A DNA stretch of 64,000 bases from contig CALWUT010000018.1 in NCBI GenBank assembly GCA_944384825.1, positions 124,001 to 188,000 of the forward strand, read 5' to 3'. Both the position numbers and the translations under genes were made by a program. The notes under the pieces were generated by a model that saw only the letters and a program-made list of their open reading frames with translations, did not search any database and was not told where the DNA came from. The stretch comes from an uncultured Clostridia bacterium (GTDB lineage: Bacteria > Bacillota > Clostridia > Oscillospirales > Acutalibacteraceae). Positions 30,351-38,953 of the stretch are shown piece by piece (within the stretch, counting starts at the first letter, position 1; every line of letters begins with the position of its first letter).

Positions 30351-31367
30351 TTATAAATCCCATTTAAAAACAGTCTTAAACGATGTATTAAGATCGGTTT
30401 TAAAAACTCTGTGTATATCTGAAATGCTTTTTACAGGTTCATCTTCAAATATTATGCGTCTAAGTCTACTTTGAAATCTTGGAACTTCTAAAAACTTTAT
30501 CGCCTTCTCAAAATCTTCCCTACCTGAACGACTGCATCCTATAAAAATAAGGCCTTTTTCTAAAATGTTTCGAGTGTTTACTGCAATTTTGTTTTCGCTT
30601 ACTCCCAACAAAACTACACTCCCTTGAGGATTAATATAATTTATAATATCGTCTATAGCATAAAAGCTTCCGCTTCCGCCTGCACACTCAAACGCATGAT
30701 CAACACTCAAATCGTCAGGTATGTCTCCGGCAAGATATACTTCATCAACAAATGTAAACTGAGAAAGTTTAAATGCATTCTTTCCTACTACCACAAGATT
30801 ACAATTAGGAAAGCTTTCCCTTAAAATACATGCTACTACATATCCAAAGCTTCCATCTCCCCATATGCCTATTTTGTTTCTAATTGAATGTGCAACGGAT
30901 TTAAACCTATTAACAGCATGAACCCCTACACTTATAAATTCACATATGGAGGCAATTCTAAGATCAACATTCTCAACCAAAGCTATTCGATCCGCCGGAA
31001 TATTAACAAATTCTCTCATAAAACCATCAATACCGCTTGACATAAACTTAGATCCTTCTTGATAGTTTTCGTAAATTATTTTATCATCCTGATTTGCCGG
31101 AATATTAGGAATCGTTACAACCTTTTGTCCTAAATTATAAGTACCTGTCGGATCGTAAACTATTTCTCCTATTGACTCATGAATAAGAGCCATAGGAAGC
31201 TTGGATTTTAATTTCTTTACTTCTCTTTTACCTAAGTAATAACGTTGATCAGCTTGGCATATTGACATGTAAAGCGGTCTTACAATTATTTCTTTAGTGT
31301 AATCTATTTCTTCGTATTTAACTGAGAAATTTCCTGGAGATACAAGTTGATAAATATAATTAATCAC
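30351..31367 (-). CDS. tarJ: Ribulose-5-phosphate reductase (TarJ-like)
   Basis: A 338-residue medium-chain dehydrogenase. SICQADQRYYLGKR carries the cysteine that normally binds catalytic zinc (Cys37), ALIHESIGEIV is the H-E pair and GIWGDGSFGYVVA the NAD(P) loop. The form matches TarJ/Bcs1, which reduces D-ribulose 5-phosphate to D-ribitol 5-phosphate. It overlaps the TarI-like gene by eight bases, the same pairing found in wall teichoic acid and Hib-type capsule clusters that make CDP-ribitol. Confidence 0.85.
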   Translation of the reverse strand: MINYIYQLVSPGNFSVKYEEIDYTKEIIVRPLYMSICQADQRYYLGKREVKKLKSKLPMALIHESIGEIVYDPTGTYNLGQKVVTIPNIPANQDDKIIYENYQEGSKFMSSGIDGFMREFVNIPADRIALVENVDLRIASICEFISVGVHAVNRFKSVAHSIRNKIGIWGDGSFGYVVACILRESFPNCNLVVVGKNAFKLSQFTFVDEVYLAGDIPDDLSVDHAFECAGGSGSFYAIDDIINYINPQGSVVLLGVSENKIAVNTRNILEKGLIFIGCSRSGREDFEKAIKFLEVPRFQSRLRRIIFEDEPVKSISDIHRVFKTDLNTSFKTVFKWDL

Positions 31368-32079
31368 CTACATTACCTCCTAAAATTGCATTTGCAATCT
31401 TGTAATCACTTGTAGTAGTTATTTTAATATTAAACGTATCACCCCTTACAAGCTTCACTTTTTTATTTCTAAACGCAAATACTTTACACGCATCTGTTAA
31501 TAAATCCCTTTCTTCTTTGGAAAGATCATTATATATATCTTTAAAGCTTTTCATTTTAAAGCTTTGAGGAGTTTGACCTAAATACATATCACTTCTTTTA
31601 GGAACAGAAGTTATACACTCTCCGTCCGTTGATTCTATTATCGTATCGACAGCTTCAATGACAGTATCACATGCTCCGAATTGGATTGCTGCCTGAATGT
31701 TTTCTTTTATCATCCTGAGAGTTACAAATGGTCTTACCGCATCATGAGTAACTATTATATGACTCTCACTTTCACCATGATCTTTTTCAATCTTATCTAT
31801 TATATTTAAAATTGTTAAATTTCTTTCTGCGCCTCCTTCAGCTATAATTATTTTATTACTATCTATTTCATATTTCCTCATTAGCTTTTCCATATACTCT
31901 ATCCACTCTTTATGAACTCCTAAATAAATATAATCTAACTCATCACAAAGAATAAATTTCTCAAGTGTATGAATAATAATAGGCTTTTCACTTTTTCCTA
32001 AAGGTAAAAATTGCTTAGGCATTCCTGTAATATTCATTCTATTTCCTACTCCGCCGGCAACAATAGCTCCAAATATCAT
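31360..32079 (-). CDS. tarI: D-ribitol-5-phosphate cytidylyltransferase (TarI-like)
   Basis: A 239-residue enzyme of the IspD/TarI nucleotidyltransferase family. The CTP loop AIVAGGVGNRMNITGMPKQF is at the N-terminus, and THDAVRPFVT and GQTPQSFK are conserved. IspD is the closest alternative, but the adjacent TarJ-like gene and the polysaccharide context favour TarI, which makes CDP-ribitol from CTP and ribitol 5-phosphate. Confidence 0.87.
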   Translation of the reverse strand: MIFGAIVAGGVGNRMNITGMPKQFLPLGKSEKPIIIHTLEKFILCDELDYIYLGVHKEWIEYMEKLMRKYEIDSNKIIIAEGGAERNLTILNIIDKIEKDHGESESHIIVTHDAVRPFVTLRMIKENIQAAIQFGACDTVIEAVDTIIESTDGECITSVPKRSDMYLGQTPQSFKMKSFKDIYNDLSKEERDLLTDACKVFAFRNKKVKLVRGDTFNIKITTTSDYKIANAILGGNVGD

Positions 32080-32140
32080 CTGCGTCCTCCTGAAAAATTT
32101 TCTAAACTAAAAAATTTCAAACGTCTACCAAATTATTCTT

Positions 32141-32533
32141 TCACTTACTTGAAAACTTATGAATAATCCATTTAAAGCCTACAAACGTTAATCCTTGATC
32201 GTTAGTAGTTACCGTTGCACCTTTCGATTCTAAATTGCTTTTTATAATAGATATTACTTGATTATTACTATATCCTTTATTAAAAATATCGCTTAAACCA
32301 TATTCGTCCATTGAATTAACTTTTTCCAATAGCTCTTCTCGACTTATATTTGCATCTGCATCGATGGATCCTGCTGATCCCACTAATTCTCCTTTACAAA
32401 TTAAATACGAAGTTTCTCGGTTTTCTGGAGTTAAAATTTTAACTTCAATACACTTACCAAATACTAAAAATCCTATTATTGCTATCAATGCAGAGGCACT
32501 CAATAAAAATATTAATAATTCTTTCTTTTTCAT
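32141..32533 (-). CDS. Hypothetical membrane-anchored protein
   Basis: 130 residues: a short basic N-terminus, one hydrophobic helix (about 6-26, LLIFLLSASALIAIIGFLVF) and a small outside domain of about 100 residues with no recognised motif. The segment SREELLEKVNSMDEYGLSDI and the region after it are helical. It sits between LicD and TarI in the same direction, so it probably belongs to the surface-polymer operon. Function unknown. Confidence 0.65.
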   Translation of the reverse strand: MKKKELLIFLLSASALIAIIGFLVFGKCIEVKILTPENRETSYLICKGELVGSAGSIDADANISREELLEKVNSMDEYGLSDIFNKGYSNNQVISIIKSNLESKGATVTTNDQGLTFVGFKWIIHKFSSK

Positions 32534-32535
32534 AA

Positions 32536-33411
32536 TTAACGCACTTCCTTTAAATTTATATAAACTATATCGTGATGAGGGACTCTTCTTTCTTTCGGTG
32601 GTAATTTCATGTAATCGCCAAAAGCAATCTTTAAGTAAGAATCATATCCTACAGGTACAGGAAGTAAATAATTTTCGAAACTTTTATAAACAACCGAAGA
32701 AAATATTTCTTTCGGATATTCATTCTTCATGTAATGCGGCCCTGCACAAAGTTCTGTTACGAACTGTGAATCATCGATTTTATACTTGCTCATCTGATTC
32801 TCTGCAAATTTCCAAACTTTGTACTTTAAATGGTTACCCGGAACCAAAAAAAGCAAACTTCTAGAAATAAAAGAAACTATCTTTCCGTGATTTACAGGTA
32901 CCATTCTCGAACAGTAAAGAGAAAAAATCATACTCCATAACATCTGAACTTTCCTTTTTATTCCCGGTGGTGCACATCCGTCCAGCGGCAATATATCCAT
33001 CATTACTCCTTTATGTCCATCCTTACCTTTCTGCCATGGACGAATTACTTCGGTACTATTATCTGTTATAGTAGTCATTATATTACCTATGAATTTGTCT
33101 TTCGTGGTTCTATTGCAAGAATACTTTTCTTTATCTGCATATGTATACCACAGTTTCGGCAATTTTTCATAGTCCTCTCGGGGCATGAACACATCAACGT
33201 CATCATCCCAAGGTATAAAACCTCCGTGACGTATCGCTCCTATACAGCATCCTCCGCACAAGTAAAACGTAAGCTTATACTTATCGCAAAATTCCTTAAA
33301 ATATAGTAAAATTTCCAAACTTTTAAGCTGTAAATTACGAAGTTCACTTTGATTAAGTATTATAGGTCTTAAATTATCATAAAAATTTTTTTCGGTACTA
33401 TTCAAATCCAT
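32536..33411 (-). CDS. LicD family phosphotransferase
   Basis: 291 residues. CGGCCIGAIRHGGFIPWDDD followed by VDVFMPREDYEKL (about residues 50-85) is the LicD nucleotidyltransferase-like core with its paired aspartates. LicD proteins move phosphocholine or, in the fukutin-related branch, ribitol phosphate from a CDP-linked donor to a glycan. With TarI/TarJ next door, transfer of ribitol phosphate is the natural inference; no choline-activation gene is visible here. I chose the ATG at 33411 because GGTGGTG precedes it and the preceding stop lies two bases away. Confidence 0.88.
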   Translation of the reverse strand: MDLNSTEKNFYDNLRPIILNQSELRNLQLKSLEILLYFKEFCDKYKLTFYLCGGCCIGAIRHGGFIPWDDDVDVFMPREDYEKLPKLWYTYADKEKYSCNRTTKDKFIGNIMTTITDNSTEVIRPWQKGKDGHKGVMMDILPLDGCAPPGIKRKVQMLWSMIFSLYCSRMVPVNHGKIVSFISRSLLFLVPGNHLKYKVWKFAENQMSKYKIDDSQFVTELCAGPHYMKNEYPKEIFSSVVYKSFENYLLPVPVGYDSYLKIAFGDYMKLPPKERRVPHHDIVYINLKEVR

Positions 33412-33413
33412 TA

Positions 33414-34400
33414 TCACCACCATTTACTATTCCAAAACTTAAAAATTCCTGCCCAAAATCCAAAACCATACGATAAGTGTATGACAATATGTGCCCACAT
33501 TAATAAAATACGCTCTTTAAAGCTTTTAACTGAACTATTTTTAAAAGAAAAGAAAAAGTCCATTAATAAGTATACAATAATTCCGCTTAAAAATAAATAT
33601 AAAAATATGTTAAAAAAGGGAGAAAGTATTCCAAAAAAAATCAAAAAACCTGTAAATGCCATGGGAACTAACTGAGTAATCCTAAGAGGCTTGTGATGCT
33701 TTTTAATTACTGCAATTTTCCAAAGTCCATAATTGAAATACTGCTTAAAGAGTTTAGAAAAAGTCTCTTTGGGATAATATTCACTTTTAATTTTAGAAGT
33801 TATATATACTTTTCCTCCGTTTTTTATTATACGAAAATTAAGATCGTCATCCTCACTCCGAGGCAACCTTTCGTCGTACATGCCTAACGAAATTATATAT
33901 TCTCTTTTAAAACATCCCCAAGAAACTGTATCTGAATATCCTTCAAAGTCTTTTCTATAATGTTTTCCTCCTCCTAGCGCAAAAGGAGAACTGTAAGCAG
34001 CTGCTATGACTTTTTGAGTCTCTCCGTATCCTTTAACTACAGTAGGTCCTCCTACGTTATCAGCGTCAGTCTTTTTTAAGTACTCAATACATTTAGAAAT
34101 ATAATCTTTTGCATACCATGCATGAGCATCCATCCTAACAATATATTCTCCCGAAGAGTGCTGTATTCCTAAATTAAGAGCATATTGAACTGTCTTTTTT
34201 TCATTAGTAATAAGCTTAATAAACTTATATTTATCCGTATAATTCTTTATTATTTCCACAGTTTTGTCACTAGAAATTCCATCTACTAGAATAATTTCCA
34301 AGTACTCTTTAGGGTAATCCTGATCCAAAACGGAAATAAGAAATTTCTGAATGTACCTCTCTTCATTTAAGATCGGAACTATAACTGATACTCTATCCAC
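33414..34400 (-). CDS. Glycosyltransferase family 2 with C-terminal membrane helices
   Basis: 328 residues. VPILNEERYIQKFLISVLDQ, IILVDGISSDKTVEI and RMDAHAWYAKDYI form the GT-A core, and two or three helices at about 245-325 anchor it in the membrane. This is the layout of ExoA-like enzymes of exopolysaccharide synthesis. The start is GTG at 34400, eight bases after GGAGGA. It is the first gene of the minus-strand cluster and stands back to back with the rpsU transcription unit. Confidence 0.88.
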   Translation of the reverse strand: MDRVSVIVPILNEERYIQKFLISVLDQDYPKEYLEIILVDGISSDKTVEIIKNYTDKYKFIKLITNEKKTVQYALNLGIQHSSGEYIVRMDAHAWYAKDYISKCIEYLKKTDADNVGGPTVVKGYGETQKVIAAAYSSPFALGGGKHYRKDFEGYSDTVSWGCFKREYIISLGMYDERLPRSEDDDLNFRIIKNGGKVYITSKIKSEYYPKETFSKLFKQYFNYGLWKIAVIKKHHKPLRITQLVPMAFTGFLIFFGILSPFFNIFLYLFLSGIIVYLLMDFFFSFKNSSVKSFKERILLMWAHIVIHLSYGFGFWAGIFKFWNSKWW

Positions 34401-34660
34401 TTTTTTAAATCCTCCGCATAAACTTAAAATTTACTTTTTTAAATCATAAATTCTAAAAATGTTTATTTCATTTTTTACTTTAACGATAAAATTTTCAACA
34501 AAAATAAAATTATACCTACTCTACTATAAATAACTTAAAAATTATATATTCTAATTAGATGTATGTAAACAAAAATAAAGATAGAAAAATATCATTTTCA
34601 AATTTATTTTCATGCTAAAAAGTATTATGTAGTTACAATTAGTAAAAAAAATAGTATATC

Positions 34661-34690
34661 TTGACAATACTCATTTAAATGTTATATAAT
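34661..34690 (+). promoter_or_regulatory. Promoter of the rpsU-yqeG-aroQ unit
   Basis: TTGACA (34661-34666), an 18-base spacer and TATAAT (34685-34690): both boxes are perfect. Transcription would begin near 34697, about 110 bases before rpsU. The rest of 34401-34809 is AT-rich and without a gene. Confidence 0.82.
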
Positions 34691-34809
34691 TACCCTTGTG
34701 TATTTAACAAACAGTAATCTTACATCCATTAAGGAACACAAATTATTTAATCAGTTATTGTGACTTAAATGCATACAAATCCTGTTTTATACGGATGGGA
34801 GGTAGGCAA

Positions 34810-35115
34810 GTGGCGGAAATTAAAAATTTTATAAAAGAAAACAATTTAAATAAAGATGGTTTACTTAAATCTAATGAAATTAATTTCTCTAAAGAGCAAA
34901 ATACTCAGCTAGTAGAGGATGCAAACGAAGAGTCTTCAAATAAAAAAATTGATTCTTTAGAAATCGCACTGAGAAAATTCAAAAAGCAAAGTTCAGGAAT
35001 TATTTCCGAAATCAGAAAAAGAGAAGCATATGATAAGCCTTCTGTAAAACGCAAGAAAAAATCCAAAGAAGCTCGCAAACACCGGAAAATGGGCAAATAT
35101 AGTAGTAGATGGTAG
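34810..35115 (+). CDS. rpsU: 30S ribosomal protein S21 (bS21) with an N-terminal extension
   Basis: 101 residues, against about 58 in most bacteria. The last 55 residues ([41 protein letters not shown]) are ordinary bS21. The first 45 or so ([17 protein letters not shown] and an acidic [15 protein letters not shown] stretch) are additional and look flexible. The start is GTG at 34810, right after a GGGAGG Shine-Dalgarno; no start lies nearer the core with such a site. bS21 assists initiation complex formation near the anti-SD. A strong hairpin follows the gene. Confidence 0.9.
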   Translation: MAEIKNFIKENNLNKDGLLKSNEINFSKEQNTQLVEDANEESSNKKIDSLEIALRKFKKQSSGIISEIRKREAYDKPSVKRKKKSKEARKHRKMGKYSSRW

Positions 35116-35138
35116 AGCACATTTTATACTTGCTTAAT

Positions 35139-35170
35139 TTCCCCCTCAGGATTAAAACCTTGAGGGGGAA
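35139..35170 (+). terminator. Strong hairpin between rpsU and yqeG
   Basis: A perfect 10-bp TTCCCCCTCA/TGAGGGGGAA stem with a 12-base loop that can add GG/CC. It is by far the most GC-rich hairpin nearby. No U-tract follows; instead AGGCCATGGCCT, a perfect 12-base palindrome, begins at 35171. It may protect the rpsU mRNA end or lower expression of the downstream genes. Confidence 0.5.
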
Positions 35171-35213
35171 AGGCCATGGCCTACTTAATATTTTACCATG
35201 GAGGTTATATCTT

Positions 35214-35768
35214 TTGATTCTTTTCCCTACTTATTTTACTCACAAAGTAACTGATATAGATGCTTTTTTACTTAAAAATTTAAATGTAACCGGTTTAATA
35301 CTCGATATAGATGATACTCTTGCAGCTCCTAAAACACAATGTCCTGGAAATGATATAATAAAATGGGTTAATTCCCTTAAAAACCAAGGTATAAAAATAA
35401 TATTACTTTCCAATAATTTTAAATATCGCGTTGAAAAATTTGCTGAACTAATCGAAGTTCCCTGGGTATCTATGAGTTTTAAACCCTTTACCAAAGGACT
35501 TCATAAGGCTATTAAAAAAATATCATGTTCTCCTAAAAATACTATACTAGTAGGAGATCAAATTTTTACAGATGTATTTGCAGCGAATTTATTTAATATT
35601 CGTTCTATACTCGTAGATCCTATAAGCAAAAATAAAAGTCCTTTTCTGAGTTTCAAAAGATTTTTAGAAAAACCAATCAAGAAAAAAATATATTCTAATT
35701 CAAAATTAAACTTAAATCGATTAAAACCTGATTCGAATTCTAAATACTCAGCGGAGGATGAAAATTAA
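35214..35768 (+). CDS. yqeG: YqeG family HAD IIIA-type phosphatase
   Basis: A 184-residue HAD-superfamily hydrolase. The catalytic motif I is LILDIDDTLA (about residue 22-31), motif II is LLSNN, and KPFTKGLHKAI and ILVGDQIFTDVFAAN supply motifs III/IV. YqeG proteins are widespread in Firmicutes, and their substrate is unsettled. I start at the TTG at 35214, preceded by GGAGGT at eight bases; this gives MILFPTYFTHKV, similar to the LLPxY start of the family. The longer frame runs through the hairpin and is not likely translated. Its stop overlaps aroQ by one base. Confidence 0.88.
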   Translation: MILFPTYFTHKVTDIDAFLLKNLNVTGLILDIDDTLAAPKTQCPGNDIIKWVNSLKNQGIKIILLSNNFKYRVEKFAELIEVPWVSMSFKPFTKGLHKAIKKISCSPKNTILVGDQIFTDVFAANLFNIRSILVDPISKNKSPFLSFKRFLEKPIKKKIYSNSKLNLNRLKPDSNSKYSAEDEN

Positions 35769-36205
35769 TGAAGAAAAAAAATGTCTTAATTCTTCTAGGA
35801 CCTAATTTGAATATGACAGGTATACGTGAAAAAGGAATTTACGGAGAAGAAACGGCAGAAAGCATAAAATCCCAGCTTATACTTCACGGAGAAAATTTAG
35901 GCCTTAACTGTGAAGTATTTCAAACTAACTGGGAAGGAGCTTTAATAGATAAAATTCATAGCGCAAAAGATAATTTCGATGGCGGAATTATTAATCCCGG
36001 AGCTTTAAGTCATTACAGCTACTCCTTAAGAGACGCCGTATCTTTTATACGAATACCTTTTGTTGAAGTACATATGACAAATATTTACGCTAGAGAAGAG
36101 TTTAGACGTCATTCTGTTATATCGGAAGTGTGCGTAGGACAAATTATCGGCTTCGGTAAAAACAGTTATCTTCTAGCTTTAAATGCTATAAAAGATCTTA
36201 TATAA
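35768..36205 (+). CDS. aroQ: 3-dehydroquinate dehydratase, type II
   Basis: A 145-residue enzyme of the shikimate pathway that converts 3-dehydroquinate to 3-dehydroshikimate. LLGPNLNMTGIREKGIYG holds the active-site tyrosine and arginine. NPGALSHYSYSLRDA, EVHMTNIYAREEFRRHS and the C-terminal helix are standard. TAATG overlap with yqeG shows translational coupling. No other shikimate gene is in the window. Confidence 0.95.
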   Translation: MKKKNVLILLGPNLNMTGIREKGIYGEETAESIKSQLILHGENLGLNCEVFQTNWEGALIDKIHSAKDNFDGGIINPGALSHYSYSLRDAVSFIRIPFVEVHMTNIYAREEFRRHSVISEVCVGQIIGFGKNSYLLALNAIKDLI

Positions 36206-36302
36206 TAAAAAATTCCTTGAAAGCTAAATTAAATACTTGTATCATATTATTAGACGTAAATCAAAACTACGTATTGAAACATAAGATTATGAGGTGATAA
36301 AA

Positions 36303-36542
36303 ATGAAAGATCAAACAATAACGTTTCTTTTAAATAGTGACAAAGATGCCAAACATACTCTTACATCAGTATATGATGCACTTACGGCTAAGGGATATGA
36401 CGCTATAAATCAAATAGCAGGATACATACTATCCGGCGATCCAACTTATATCACCACTCATGCAAACGCCAGAAAAATGATACAAAAAGTAGACAGATAT
36501 GAACTATTAAAAGCTTTAATTAAGTCTTATCTAGTAAATTAA
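36303..36542 (+). CDS. ireB: IreB family regulatory phosphoprotein
   Basis: 79 residues. VYDALTAKGYDAINQIAGYI and LSGDPTYITTHANARKMIQK are the family core (formerly DUF965). In enterococci IreB is phosphorylated by the PASTA kinase IreK and affects cell-wall stress responses. This fits the FHA-domain SEDS protein elsewhere in the window, though no such kinase is seen here. The ATG at 36303 has GAGGTG six bases upstream; a GTG three codons earlier overlaps the ribosome site. A terminator follows. Confidence 0.92.
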   Translation: MKDQTITFLLNSDKDAKHTLTSVYDALTAKGYDAINQIAGYILSGDPTYITTHANARKMIQKVDRYELLKALIKSYLVN

Positions 36543-36601
36543 GTTCATTTTAAATTAACAAACAATTACACGATTCTCTTGTGGTTTTTTGTCGTAAAAT
36601 T

Positions 36602-36626
36602 AAAGCGTGAAATTAATTCACGCTTT
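36602..36626. terminator. Bidirectional terminator
   Basis: A perfect 10-bp stem AAAGCGTGAA/TTCACGCTTT with a five-base loop. T-rich sequence follows on the plus strand (TTGTTAATTTTT), and the minus strand also runs into AT-rich sequence. It serves ireB and probably the convergent gene ending at 36669. Confidence 0.85.
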
Positions 36627-36668
36627 TGTTAATTTTTAACGATTATAGTTACAAAAAATCAAAAAGTA

Positions 36669-37046
36669 TTATTTGTCTCTAATCATATCACGGCTTTTTA
36701 ATTCACGATTTAAATCTAAATAAAGCAATTTAGCATCATCAAATTTACTCCATTTTCCAGTTGAAGCATATTTTCCAAATTCTTCAAATTTTTTCAAAAT
36801 AGAATCCTTTTTAGATTTAGCTTCTTCTTCAAGTCCCTTCGCCTTATCAGCATCATATCCTAGTAATTGAGATATAATATCTCTGTGCATCACCCGAATT
36901 TGCTTACTGTTACTACCTTCAGAAATTTTAACATCAGCATCTAATGCTTTAACTACATTCGTTAAATCTTTCTTAACTTTTGCTTCCCTTGCTCTATCAT
37001 CCATTAATTTTTCGTTTAAATTAGCTCCAGAATTTTCAAATTCCAT
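36669..37046 (-). CDS. Small charged hypothetical protein
   Basis: 125 residues, about a third Lys, Asp or Glu, with helical and coiled-coil character (for example KAKGLEEEAKSKKDSILKKF) and no signal peptide or membrane helix. No family was recognised and the KSC motif of the mnmA-flanking proteins is absent. I start at the ATG at 37046, eight bases after AAGGAG; a GTG three codons upstream is less well placed. It lies between ireB (convergent) and xerC/D and is probably expressed alone. Confidence 0.65.
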   Translation of the reverse strand: MEFENSGANLNEKLMDDRAREAKVKKDLTNVVKALDADVKISEGSNSKQIRVMHRDIISQLLGYDADKAKGLEEEAKSKKDSILKKFEEFGKYASTGKWSKFDDAKLLYLDLNRELKSRDMIRDK

Positions 37047-37143
37047 AAATATCACTCCTTAAATAATAATTATCCTTTTCAAGGACTCCTTTATATTATA
37101 TAAACAATAAAAAGTTTTGTCAATAATTATTTTTGTATAAATA

Positions 37144-38127
37144 TTATTTTTCTTGAATACAAGCTAAAGGATTAGATTCAAGAGCATTTTGTACTTGCTT
37201 ATTGGAAAGATGAGTATAGATTTCCGTAGTACCTAAATTTTCATGCCCTAAAATATCTTTTAATATTCGTATGTCTACATTTCCATGCTGATACATTAAA
37301 GTAGCCGCAGTATGTCTAAGCTTATGAGCAGAGTAACCATAACCTGAAAGCCCTGCCCAAGCAAAATAATTATTCAAAAGAAACTGAATTGTTTTAATAC
37401 TTAACCGATTATTTTGACGACTTATAAATAAAGCATTTTTATCTTTAACTCTATCATTAGGTCTAACTGACATATAAGCTCTTAATGCTACTTTACATGC
37501 TTCGTTTAAATATATCATTCTTTCTTTGTTACCTTTACCTCGTACTTTAAGAGTAAAATCATCGCCAATGTCTTTCATATCGATTCCCGAAAGTTCCGAA
37601 AGTCTAAGGCCACAATTTAAAAATAAAGTTACAATACAGTAATCTCTTTCCTTATGATTTCCACCATGTTTTATAACTGCATCTAATAATTTCTTACTTT
37701 GTTCTAAAGTCAAAAATTTCGGTAAGGATTTTGGTATTTTAGGAGTTTCTAATTGTTCTATAGGATTAGCAGATAATAACTGAGCTTGATGAGTAAGATA
37801 TTTAAAAAATGTGCGTAAACTACTAACTTTTCTGGAGCGTGAAGCGGCATTGTTATTCCTATACTCAGCTAGGTAATTTACGTACTCAAACACGTCAGTT
37901 AAAGTAATATTATTTAAAAAATTAACATTAATATCACTTATATCAATTTGATCGAACGCAACCTCTTTAGTTACTGCGCCTCTTTTTATCTTAATGTAAC
38001 GAAAAAAAGTCCTTAAGTCGCAAAAATATTCTCCAACAGTCTTTAAAGACCTTCCTTTAACTGTTTGTAAATAACCTAAAAATTTTTTGAGTATTTCAGG
38101 AGAACTCGCTAAAATTTCTTTGTTCAT
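37144..38127 (-). CDS. Tyrosine recombinase XerC/XerD
   Basis: 327 residues. An N-terminal SAM-like DNA-binding domain (about 10-115) is followed by the catalytic domain with Arg175 (GLRLSEL), Lys198 (RGKGNKE), His268 and Arg271 (HKLRHT), His295 (ILGHENL) and the nucleophile Tyr304 (TEIYTHLS). The full active site is intact. Length and lack of mobile-element neighbours suit a housekeeping recombinase that resolves chromosome dimers; XerC and XerD cannot be told apart here. GGAAGGG precedes the ATG. Confidence 0.9.
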   Translation of the reverse strand: MNKEILASSPEILKKFLGYLQTVKGRSLKTVGEYFCDLRTFFRYIKIKRGAVTKEVAFDQIDISDINVNFLNNITLTDVFEYVNYLAEYRNNNAASRSRKVSSLRTFFKYLTHQAQLLSANPIEQLETPKIPKSLPKFLTLEQSKKLLDAVIKHGGNHKERDYCIVTLFLNCGLRLSELSGIDMKDIGDDFTLKVRGKGNKERMIYLNEACKVALRAYMSVRPNDRVKDKNALFISRQNNRLSIKTIQFLLNNYFAWAGLSGYGYSAHKLRHTAATLMYQHGNVDIRILKDILGHENLGTTEIYTHLSNKQVQNALESNPLACIQEK

Positions 38128-38153
38128 TTCATTTCCCTTCCAATAAATAAAAT

Positions 38154-38188
38154 AAAGATATCCAACGAAACTAACATTGAATATCTTT
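38154..38188 (-). terminator. Terminator after the rnpB/tRNA unit
   Basis: On the minus strand a 12-bp stem AAAGATATTCAA/TTGGATATCTTT (one wobble) with an 11-base loop is followed by ATTTTATTTATT. It lies between tRNA-Thr and xerC/D and would end the rnpB-tRNA-Trp-tRNA-Thr transcript. Confidence 0.7.
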
Positions 38189-38225
38189 AAATAAAGTCAT
38201 CTCTCACAAAAGAAGCTTTAATACT

Positions 38226-38301
<76 letters not shown>

Positions 38302-38347
38302 AAAACTTTAAACCCAAAAATCCACCTAACTTATACCCTATAAGGAG

Positions 38348-38423
38348 TGGCAGGGGTAGAAGGACTCGAACCCTCGGCACGCGGTTTTGGAGACCGCTGC
38401 TCTACCAACTGAGCTATACCCCT
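38348..38423 (-). tRNA. tRNA-Trp (CCA)
   Basis: 76 bases including an encoded CCA. The acceptor stem is AGGGGTA/TACCCCT. The anticodon arm is GCGGT-CTCCAAA-ACCGC, giving anticodon CCA (tryptophan). The T-arm carries GGTTCGAGTCC. It stands between rnpB and tRNA-Thr on the same strand. Confidence 0.97.
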
Positions 38424-38496
38424 TTGCTATCACAGTAGCATTATATTACTATATAAAATGAAAGTCAACTATTAATTTAAAAAATTAACATAAAAT

Positions 38497-38843
38497 GAGT
38501 AAACCGATAAGCCGAATTCTGTCGTGGGCAATCATCTGTCTGGGCCGGATGTTACCATCATCGGCTCGGTGCCACCTATTATTTGTGCCGAGCAAGCACA
38601 TATTTTACCATACGGTGTTGCTCCGGTTAGGGTTTGCATGGCCGTCCAGTCTCCTGAACGCCGGTGAGCTCTTACCTCGCCTTTCCATCCTTACCTAGAA
38701 AAGTATAATTACTTTCTAAGGCGGTATATTTCTGTTGCACTTTCCCTAAGGTCACCCTCGGCGGTTGTTAACCGTTAACCTGCTCTATGGAGTTCGGACT
38801 TTCCTCATATAATTTGCATTATACGCGATTGCCTAGTTTACTC
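38497..38843 (-). ncRNA. rnpB: RNase P RNA, bacterial class A-like
   Basis: About 347 bases. The ends pair (GAGTAAAC near 38843 and GTTTACTC near 38497). The 5' part has GAGGAAAGTCCGAACTCC, then GAGGGTGACC and TAGGGAAAGTGCAACAGAAA, and near the 3' end CAGAATTCGGCTTATCGG: these are the universally conserved P4 and flanking elements. It is the catalytic RNA that trims tRNA 5' leaders and lies just upstream of two tRNA genes. The end points are estimates from the P1-type pairing. Confidence 0.95.
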
Positions 38844-38953
38844 ATATTTATTATATCATATTATTGTTATATTTAATATATATATTTAAAACTTTTATAC
38901 CTATATTCAATTATTAAATAAGTTAAACGTAGTGTTTTTCCTAAAATTTCCAT

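Noticed and set aside
31360..32079. IspD of the isoprenoid pathway
   Set aside because: The fold is shared, but the overlapping TarJ-like gene and the polysaccharide cluster favour TarI. IspD activity cannot be wholly excluded.
36669..37046. A further member of the coiled-coil family flanking mnmA
   Set aside because: Composition is similar, but the K-G-K-T-KSC motif is missing and no aligned stretch is convincing.
38495..38698. A 67-codon plus-strand frame across the RNase P RNA
   Set aside because: The region is clearly rnpB on the minus strand, so the frame is incidental.
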